NCBI GenBank assembly: GCA_905147135.1
Contig: LR990060.1
Coordinates: 10,742,001 to 10,806,000 of the forward strand
DNA length: 64,000 nucleotides
Source of the DNA: Blastobasis lacticolella
Lineage: Eukaryota > Arthropoda > Insecta > Lepidoptera > Blastobasidae
Reading direction: 5' to 3'
The position numbers and the translations under genes are program-made. Positions 56,165-64,000 of this stretch are shown piece by piece. The notes under the pieces were generated by a model. It worked only from the letters and a program-made list of their open reading frames with translations. It did no database searches and was not told where the DNA came from. Numbering within the stretch: the first letter of the stretch is position 1; each line of letters starts with the position of its first letter.

Positions 56165-57831
56165 AATTAGAGTTATAAATAAAAATAACAAATAATGAAA
56201 CGTAGTAAAGTCGTCATAGTCCAGTTTATTCCTAACACAACACTACATTATATACAGAAACACACACCTTAATGCTAAAAATAAATACTTATTTGACATA
56301 ATCAATATGGAACCATGACGACACCGAAGTTGTTTTTGGTAACTTATTTACATATTATTTTGAAAACTGTTATTTGGATACATTAAAGAGACAGTAAATC
56401 GAAGGCGATTGCTCTACTAAACATTCCTAACAACTTCTAGTATAGGCCCGATCGCAAAAAATATCTGGTAGTGAAAATTTTGGTAGTTAAGAAAGAATAA
56501 TTTTTATAATTTTTTTTTACGCGGTGTCGCGCCATTTTCTTACCAACAGTTGGCCAGAATGTTGAGTATCGAAGTATTTCGGGTTAGCTATATTACATAC
56601 CTGCATTTTTTTTTATTTTCGGAACACAAACTTAGTAAAAAATGGTCGTGGTAAAAGTAAAGTGATTTTGTCCAACAGGTTTTGATCTCTAAAGTGATAG
56701 ACATAAAAGTCACTTTCAGATAACGTCTTGCTAGTTACTTTACATTATTTGGATCTGCGATGTATATGAAAAAAATATTTTTAAATTTCCATTCGTCGTG
56801 CCAGTGCGTCCAATACATTTTTTTAATTTTCAGTCCCAACTTTAGCCTTATTATCGCATACTTATGAATTACAACTAATTATGCACATCATTGTCCGCTT
56901 AACATCGTCTTTATCTAGTACAACTATCCCTTACGCAGTTTCTAATCCTATAGGACCCAATTCTATCATCATATTATATACAAATCAACGAAACTGGTAC
57001 AGGCAGTGGACCGCTGGTCTCCGTATATTTACAATAAATAAATACTACACCAATTATTTTATCAATATCAATAAGTGTTTGGTATTTGATGACAATTGTA
57101 ATGACATTGAAGTTCTTGTTAACTTCATCAGTACGTGAAAATCTTAGCTTAGTTGATTCCATTGTTTATGACAGAGATACTGATCTAAATTGTGAAAATC
57201 ATTTTCTTTTTATAATTGGATTAGCCAGGCATTTGACCGCCACATCAGCTGGTGGTGAGTGATGATGCGAGCATGCCTGTCTAGGAACAGCCTATTCACT
57301 CTGGCCTTGAAGGCGTCTAGAAGAATACTATGGGTCTTAGAAATCAGTTTCTACTCAGTGCAGCATAGCTCTATACAAATTGTCAATACGACAGAAGCGT
57401 AGGACGCGTTTCTATACATTTTTGTAATGTTTTGTATGGAGCTGTGTGAAAGGAGTGCATTTCCCTATCAACTACTTGTTATATAAATGCCACAGTCACA
57501 ATACATTTAGTTAAAGTTAATAATTAATTCCCAATTTGTTTATATCAAATATCAAAATAATTTTATTAAAACCTATCTAACTACAATTAAATTTATTGGA
57601 TATTTTTTACAGTTCAATTTCATAATTTCTACACTGTGATTCAGTTCAAACGAAACAATAAATATCATAAATATCAATTAAATTGTTGCTGAAATAAAAG
57701 AAATGCAAAAGGTAACTCGAAATTTAAAATAATGAAAATTATTTTTAAACGACATGTATTCGTTCGTTATTCATCAATATCTTTCCTATTTTTGTAGTCA
57801 CATCCTTATGTTATAATCGCATCTTCTACTA
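56165..57831. other. AT-rich stretch, possible distal RYBP 3' UTR
   Basis: No repeat recognised. On minus an AATAAA occurs at 56226-56231 (GTTTATTCC on plus), so the transcript from 59912 could reach this far. The open frame 56881-57138 shows no domain. Confidence 0.3.
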
Positions 57832-58173
57832 CCCAATATTTTTGCTAATAAGACGGCCTCTCACGAATTTCACTCCGAATAAGTACTAGAGATGGGCGAT
57901 AAATAACGTCACGGTAGCATCACTGTGACTTTTCACGAAGGGACTATGTTACAAAAGCACGTCATAACTAGGACACACGATAATAGGGACAGTGAGAAGT
58001 CGTTAGTGTATTTTCATCAGTAGTTTCCCAATCGGTGGCATGGTAGGACAGTAATGAATGTGGCGTAAAAAGGTGCCGATATGCCCCCGATACTAGTGAC
58101 GTTATTTATCGTCCATCTCTAGCATTCATAGTGGAATTCGTGACAGCCCGTCTTGATAGCAAAAAAAATTGGG
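57832..58173. mobile_element. Foldback element with ~80-bp inverted arms
   Basis: Arms 57832-57913 and 58096-58173 are imperfect reverse complements over their whole length (outer CCCAAT, then GCTA, AAGACGG, TCACGAATT, and inner AGAGATGG and GATAAATAACGTCAC). TA flanks both ends (57830-57831, 58174-58175). The ~180-bp centre is unrelated. Confidence 0.8.
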
Positions 58174-58241
58174 TAACTCATTCTATATACTTCACTTTTT
58201 ATACTTATATTCTCCACTTTTTATACTTGAGTACGAGTACT

Positions 58242-58247
58242 TTTATT
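58242..58247 (-). terminator. Nearest candidate poly(A) signal for RYBP
   Basis: TTTATT on plus is AATAAA on minus. It lies about 1.66 kb after the RYBP stop and about 70 bp before the foldback element. Confidence 0.3.
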
Positions 58248-59911
58248 AGAAACCTATTTGTATAATTTCATCCTAAAGACGATACACAAATCGAGCCATA
58301 CAAAATCCACGTCAACGTCCTTGGGAAACCTTACTCGCAAGGTACAACGCGTCGGACAGACGTGTCGGCAGTACAAAGGATAGACACCCGTTCCGATATA
58401 CAGCCATACACACAACCCATACAGTTATTTACGTCTGGCCGCAAACAAGGACTGGGGGACGCACAGTGGTGTTTCTGAGCGTTCTATTGTACTCGCACGT
58501 TGTTAAGCCGTTCAAAGACCGGCTTAGGACAACGAGATATATTGGAGGTTTAGTGTTGTCGGAAGGAATGTACCTCCAGGTAGAAGTATTATACTTCAGC
58601 TAATAGTTTCCGAATTTGGAATTTGCATCTGGTGAGTACGGGATTCAATGTCACCTCAGAGGGGTCAGGGCCTAATTTTCAATTTCAGTGACTCATTGAA
58701 ATACATCCGATATCGAAAGAACTGTCGAATTAATATTTAAAATTCGAATCATGTTGAACTAACCTCAGTCCAAATAAAAAGTAAAAACGGCGCGCTGTCA
58801 ACAGTGACATGAACCCGGTTTCTTAAACATGTGTGTACTTAGTGAATATTGCCAAAGCGTAGTTTGGTTGTCAATGTGTGCGTGTGACCGTGTATATACA
58901 CATCAAGTTGTATATGTCAGTATGTTGTTCGCAGGATCGTTTGGTACTAACATACGGAGTTACAAATCACTGGCTTAGAAAGTAGAGCCCATGGAGCGAT
59001 AACCAGTGGAGAATTGACCGACGCGGACGTGCGTTGACGCAGAAGTCTAAGCTACGTAGGATGACTTGTGGGCAGCCCTCTAAGTTCTTTGCATTGGTTC
59101 AATTCTTCTTGGTAGAACACAGCTCATGATCCACCACGATGTTTTCGAATCGACTGTTCAACCTTGGGCAAAACATCAACATATTGCCGCAGCTGTAACT
59201 CGTATTTAGCAAGGATGGCTACCTAAACCTAGACACTGAGTGTGGACACCCAGGCATCCACAGGACAAGCTAAGAACTGTCTAGATCTGAGAGTAGAGTA
59301 GAGTAGAGTCTGAGAGGGTCTTGACGTTGTCTAGGCATCTAGAAGTGAAGACGTCTAGAAGGAATGTTGAAGCGCATTTCCTCGCGCGATTAATACGGGA
59401 TCCGTACCTACTTGGTACGGTCATAGAACTAAGTCCTGCGTATACTGATATAATATGTGATACATAGGAGCACCGTACCAGTGGAGTCACACCAACAACG
59501 CCTTCTGTAGAAGACCACCGTACATCATAAATGTTTTTGGAGCAAGAAATACCAGTACACTTTTCTGTTTTAACCAGCCATGTGTGAAGATAATCCGGAA
59601 CTCGGGTCGACGATGACCTCGTGCCGAGCCGCTACAGAGCCGATGATGTTGCGTTAGATGAAATGTACATTAGTTTTCTGTAGTGTACTTGCAGCACTTA
59701 TTTCCATATAGCGTTCAACGGTGTCCTAATAACGGTCACAAGCTGTTGATGAGCTGTAGATGCGCAGAGAAAAGATGGAAGGATTATTTTGAACACTGTA
59801 GTGACCGGTGTAGTATCCTAAGACTTTAAAGATGCGATGGAATCCTGTATGTATTCTTGGAGGTTGTTACGTGCTGCCCGGCTGAGGTTGCTGGACAGCA
59901 CTACCAGGGGA
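58248..59911 (-). other. Putative RYBP 3' UTR
   Basis: The stretch after the stop codon on minus has no repeats that I recognise and no domain-bearing frame. 59281-59310 holds a short AGAGT direct repeat. Its UTR status is inferred from position only. Confidence 0.4.
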
Positions 59912-60016
59912 TCATGGCCGCGCGTCGTTGGATGACTCCACGTCGCTGGAGCTGCTCGACACAGACTTCTTGGGCTTGTATTCGGTGATCACCACCGTCA
60001 CGCCGCTCACTGTCAC
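59912..60016 (-). CDS. RYBP: RYBP, last coding exon (partial gene)
   Basis: RYBP is a subunit of variant Polycomb repressive complex 1; its C-terminal strands bind the RING1 protein (Sce in flies), and it stimulates H2A ubiquitylation. The minus strand after acceptor TCCTCAACCAG (CAG at 60017-60019) reads VTVSGVTVVITEYKPKKSVS, then a Ser/Asp-rich tail ending SSNDARP and TGA (59912-59914). The VTV-x-x-VTV-x-IT-[DE]-[FY]-K block is the hallmark of RYBP/YAF2, near the C-terminus in vertebrates too. The exon is 35 codons in phase 0 with the stop. The zinc-finger exon and others must lie to the right of 64000, because I see no match in 60017-64000. Confidence 0.75.
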   Translation of the reverse strand: MTVSGVTVVITEYKPKKSVSSSSSDVESSNDARP

Positions 60017-60129
60017 CTGGTTGAGGAAGTATAAGAATTATAGGATTTATTTACAACTTAAACATCACAGACATATAACATAATTACATATTAAAACTAC
60101 CTACCAATTAACCTTACTCTAAATTACTT

Positions 60130-60501
60130 CCGGAAAATTCTGGGGCCAACACAGGGTGAGGACGGCATGTGGAAGAGAAGAAAGAACGAGGAGGTGGAAC
60201 AGCTTATTTCCGAACCCAATATTCTGGGAGAGATCAAGGCTGCAAGATTGCGTTGGCTTGGCCACGTGGAGAGGATGGGGGAGGATCGCGCCGTAAGGAG
60301 AGCATATGTGGGTCGGCCGAGCGGACGTCGACCGGTCGGGCGACCCAGATATCGCTGGACTGATGAAGTCCTGAAAGACCTGCACGCACTAGGAATCCTC
60401 GATTGACAGGAGATGGCGCAGGATAGGGAGAGGTGGCGATCTCTGGTGTCGGAGGCCAAGATCCACTTTGGGTCGCTGAGCCAGCGCAGTAAGTAAGTAA
60501 G
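60130..60501 (+). mobile_element. 5'-truncated RTE-like LINE in RYBP intron
   Basis: 372 bp with a perfect 10-bp duplication TAAATTACTT (60120-60129, 60502-60511). The insert encodes WKRRKNEEVEQLISEPNILG, then RLRWLGHVERMGEDRAVRRA, then GRPRYRWTDEVLKDLHALGI and stop, followed by the 3' end GGGTCGCTGAGCCAGCGC and an AAGT-repeat tail. It is antisense to RYBP. Confidence 0.82.
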
Positions 60502-60699
60502 TAAATTACTTAAATAGGTAAAAAAATTCCTGGAAAAAGAAGGCTGGCCGCGTTGCCCCGCTGGATGGCGAGGCTTATACGCTGTCCAAAATAGAGGCAA
60601 GCCTAATATTATAACTATTTTATCTTAGAACATAACATTCATTATCGAAATTTTTACACAGATAGATATATCCCAACTTCAGAGCGATACTATAACAAG

Positions 60700-60770
60700 T
60701 TACCCATGGTATTGCAAACGTCCGTACGCTACGGTAACTGCCTGTTTCCCCCACCTTAGTGGCATTAAAA
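60700..60770 (+). repeat. LINE family B 3' tail
   Basis: GGTATTGCAAACGTCCGTAC to CACCTTAGTGGCATTAAAAA. Confidence 0.6.
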
Positions 60771-61144
60771 AAGCAATTTACTATAAGATGTAACACATAG
60801 AACGTCGCTCATTTCTCTACCCACGATAACTCAAGGCTATACACTGATTCCTTGGAAATGTCGTGAGTTTGTATTGAATGCATACATAGTTTCTTCTTTC
60901 AACGTTAGATTCTCAGAACTCTCCGTGAGTCACAACCACTAAGTTTCTTTTAAGTCAGTCCGCTGGCTCTGTCGATTCCGAGAACGCTACCCAACATTTC
61001 ATTCGATAAATCTTTATAACTCTCCTTTTTGCCGTGAAACCGACGATTTTATATTTGATAACTATTAACTATTCAACCACATCAAGGCGATCGTTCTCTA
61101 AATAGTTGTAGCGTGCTTTGAAGCTGCGTTTTACGCAGAAATCG

Positions 61145-61690
61145 GGGTTATTTTTGAGCACCGGTGCAAAAAGAGGGTTTTATGTCTATAGACAGGTATA
61201 TGTCTAGAGGCGTAACTTGGCGTTAATGTCCCGGTTGTGCTCACGCGCTCGGGGGCCCTGCGTCCACCTTGACCATGATGAAGGATTTGGCAGATCAGGT
61301 AATTACATTGGAGCGACTGCCGTCTGACCTCAGTGACCTAACAGGGGAACAAGGCCAGACTGGATCATGGTTAGACATTCAGTCGTCTGAATGTGCAGGT
61401 TTCCTCACGATGGTTTTCCTCGCCGTTGAATAGGTACTCTACCTATTGTGTATAGAAAAAGTCATAGGTACATAGTGGCACTGGGGTTCGAACCCGATAC
61501 CCCTCCTACAGTACGAGTCCAACCCGTTAGCTAGAAGTGTGTATCTGTGTAAATGACAGTGGCGTCGTAGCACCGAAGTGTATGGATCGATTTCGATACA
61601 GCTTTTTGTATTTTATTTACAGTTTAGTCACAGATTAGAATAAGGTGCTACTTTAGTCGAGCTAGTCTTTTGCTCTGTTTTATTGAAATC
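61145..61690 (+). repeat. Repeat G, split by a family E SINE
   Basis: 61145-61213 (AGCACCGGTGCAAAAAGAGG, TTTTATGTCTATAG) continues at 61531 (GTGTGTATCTGTG, TCGTAGCACCGAAG, GATTTCGATACAGC). Confidence 0.6.
61214..61530 (-). mobile_element. tRNA-Ser-type SINE, family E, nested
   Basis: 317 bp in repeat G with flanks CTAGAGGCGT (61204-61213) and CTAGAAGTGT (61531-61540). B box GGGTTCGAACCCCAG on minus. Confidence 0.7.
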
Positions 61691-62924
61691 TACATCTATA
61701 AAACTGTAGGTAGAATCTGTGCGACAACGCAGAGTCGAAACTGCTGGGTCCAGAAGCATGACATTTTGCACAAAGAAGAGATTTTTGGAAATACTTTTTA
61801 AAACAGGGGTGGAAGTTTGTATGTAGCTTTTTATTGCTTCAGTGGTTTCCCTTAAAACTTTGTACAGTAATTTTTTATAAACTTTTAATTATATTGTTCT
61901 TTATTGCATAAAATTCATAGACAGACTTAAATAGTAAACCTAAAAACGCTAGCAACTCCCAAATTTTTATTTTTATTTCCCCTATTATAGATCCCCCATC
62001 GATATCTGCTATAGTATTTGAGAAAATTAGATTGAAGCAAACTATTATGTGCTTTGCTGGTCTAGATGGTGATTAGAATATAAAATTGATTCTAATAGTG
62101 CAAAAGTAATATATAATTTTATTTTAACTGAATACCGAATATCCCGGTTTTTGTATAATGAATACCGGTATTGTAAATGCGTATTTTTTTTCCGGGATCC
62201 CGATATTTTCGATATCCGTGATCCCGGTTTGCGACCCCTACTAACTGCTAATAATGCACAGACAAAACCGCTATAGGAGTTCTTTAGGAAGGAATTTGAT
62301 AGAATAGAGGATGGAATTTGACTAACTTGTATGAACGTACAGGCGAAACTCTTAGATATAGGCGTTTGAAATTTTCGAATATTTCTAATGTGACGTAAAT
62401 GAGCACTAAGAACGGATTTCTGGAAATTAACTCTCTGATTGGGCGGAATAGGGGGTGAAAGTTTGTAGAATAGTTTCATACCAATATCCACCACCTATTT
62501 TTATTGATAATAAATATTATTGATATTTAAAGACGTCCGCTTACAGCGGGAGGAATAGGTATTGTTTTTGAAATGAAAGGGAAAACAAAAAAAGTGGTCC
62601 AAGCGCCGCAAAAACTAATTGGTAAATAACATAAAATATTGTTGCGCGGTGGCATGCAAGCTTGCTTTGTTTTATTTCAGATTAAATGTTACAACATTTA
62701 AGATTTAAGACCTGAATTAAAGACCTAAACATGCACACCAGAGTTACAGTAGTCCTCGTAGGGCTACCAAAATTCAGATCTGTGTGAGTGCGTTATCTTA
62801 TCTACATTCTGGTTGCTTTGTGGTTATCACTATGAGGGCGCCGTAGGTTATCTTATGCCATCGAGTACAAGAAAAAATACATTTTGTAGCGATAATAGAC
62901 GTTTAGGAGACCCACACAACGTTA
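61691..62924. other. RYBP intron or upstream DNA, no exon seen
   Basis: The 149-codon minus frame at 62045-62494 is not RYBP and shows no domain. 62140-62235 has several CCCGG/GATATC-type words but no clear repeat unit. Confidence 0.4.
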
Positions 62925-63163
62925 GAGCTTGTCTAAGCTGAAATGACGCGCCCCACTACTTAATTAGTTGATTTCGATGTGTGAGTGCAAATATAATAAT
63001 AACCAATCGAACGACGCGTGCTCCTACGTTTGCAATTTGAGTCTCACCGGCAACTGAATGACCAATTACAATGGCATTTGTATATGCATTGTGTCCATAT
63101 TTTAAATTTGCTTGTGTGCGTTAATGCGATAGTGGTGCGCGTCATTTTAGCTTAGACGAGCTC
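62925..63163 (-). mobile_element. TA-flanked MITE, family M1, copy 4
   Basis: 239 bp with TA on both sides (62923-62924, 63164-63165). An internal deletion relative to copies 2 and 3 falls near 62995. Confidence 0.82.
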
Positions 63164-63767
63164 TACCCTGCCCATGCATAACCTAACACAAAAAAAAATG
63201 TTTTTAGTGTCCCAAGCTTCGTACCGATAGCACTGACATAAAACCTCAACGTTTGAACTCATTTATTTGTAACATAGGTGTGTATACATAACACATCCTC
63301 TCATATCCTCTTGGCAGTTCGCTATTCACCAAAAAGAAAAGTGACTGTTTTGTGACAGGTTGTGCAAAATTTTTCTACACCTTTACTATCGCTGCAAAGA
63401 GGGATATTTCTTACATTCGATGACGTGTAATAACTTACGACGCTCTTACAGTATATTATGTTGATGTCTGGCACTACACACTACAATGGGTGTCTTATCA
63501 TTCAAACGGTAACACAACAACGCAGCTTGGTTGATAAGGCAATGGAAAATATTCAGAGACCTATGAGGTTTGATAACATCATGCCGGAAGGCTCCATCGT
63601 TTAAAAATTTTTGGTATCTACAAAAATCAACCCTATGCTACTCATCATCATCCTCTTAGGGCCGAAACCCGGCTTCTAAACTGGTAAATTTCTTTCTTAC
63701 TGGTTGAAAACCGCACGGTACAGTTGGTAGTAAATATATGGGTTTATGGTTTTTGGACTTTTCTATA
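63164..63767. other. No gene recognised
   Basis: No repeat family or coding domain seen. Confidence 0.35.
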
Positions 63768-63780
63768 TATATGACTAGAT

Positions 63781-63879
63781 CTCGAACCCGCCTGCCAAGC
63801 GTGGAGATTATGGCAATAACCTCCTCTTTCGTGGGAGAGGCCCTAAGTCCTGCAGTGGATTGTTATGGGCTGTGATGAT
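63781..63879 (+). mobile_element. 5'-truncated family A insertion
   Basis: 99 bp from CTCGAACCCGCCTGCCAAGC to GGGCTGTGATGAT with a perfect 13-bp duplication TATATGACTAGAT (63768-63780, 63880-63892). Confidence 0.85.
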
Positions 63880-63944
63880 TATATGACTAGATGACTAGAT
63901 GGACTATAAAATCTAATCATAAGAATCTATAGGTACGCCTAGCT

Positions 63945-64000
63945 AGGCTGGACGAACCGTCTCGATTAAACCGACCGCATCGGGAGCTACGACACAGACA
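63945..64000 (-). repeat. Repeat G, cut by window end
   Basis: CCGTCTCGATTAAACCGACC and GCATCGGGAGCTACGAC. Confidence 0.5.

Noticed and set aside
60167..60406. 79-codon plus frame as an independent gene
   Set aside because: It is the end of an RTE polyprotein inside a bounded insertion with target duplication.
62045..62494. 149-codon minus frame upstream of the RYBP exon
   Set aside because: Tested as an RYBP exon: no zinc finger (CxxC pairs) or RYBP-like motif, and no match in phase to the 60016 exon.

Overview
The window looks like nuclear DNA from a moth or butterfly (Lepidoptera). It is AT-rich, genes are split by short introns, and dense interspersed repeats of lepidopteran type cover much of it: RTE-like LINE 3' ends with GATGAT tails, tRNA-derived SINEs, and TA-flanked MITEs. 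I cannot name the species. Only two host genes can be supported, and both run off the window.

1) 3.8-13.7 kb, + strand: the 3' two-thirds of the bruchpilot / ELKS-CAST (ERC) active-zone scaffold gene. At least ten coding exons join in consistent phase and encode an almost continuous coiled coil. After the sixth exon seen here the gene offers two endings. One is a short terminal exon (9890-9925) with its own poly(A) signal. The other is a longer series (10588 onward) whose products resemble the conserved C-terminal region of vertebrate ELKS/CAST. The last exon of the long form is uncertain: candidates lie at 13200-13229 and 13656-13685. The first exons are upstream of the window.

2) 59.9-60.0 kb, - strand: the last coding exon of RYBP (Polycomb PRC1 component), with the rest of the gene to the right of the window and a 3' UTR running left.

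The ~46 kb between them is a repeat-rich intergenic region. Its largest element is a nearly full-length non-LTR retrotransposon at about 43.1-48.2 kb (ORF1, endonuclease, reverse transcriptase). It carries one nonsense codon, one small deletion/frameshift and one homopolymer frameshift.

Around it sit several families: a 225-265 bp SINE-like family with GATGAT 3' ends and 10-13 bp target duplications (at least nine copies); 5'-truncated RTE-like copies; a 240-250 bp TA-flanked MITE in four copies; a 123-134 bp TA-flanked MITE; tRNA-Ser-derived and other tRNA-derived SINEs; a hAT-like element at the left edge with an 8-bp duplication; and foldback elements with long inverted arms. No rRNA gene, functional tRNA gene, CRISPR array or prokaryotic operon is present, and no promoter could be placed.

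The most notable observations are the dual C-termini of the bruchpilot/ELKS gene, the TGA-CTAG stop context and long open extension after ORF1 of the retrotransposon, the shared insertion signature of the SINE-like family and RTE, and several long hairpin-forming elements.
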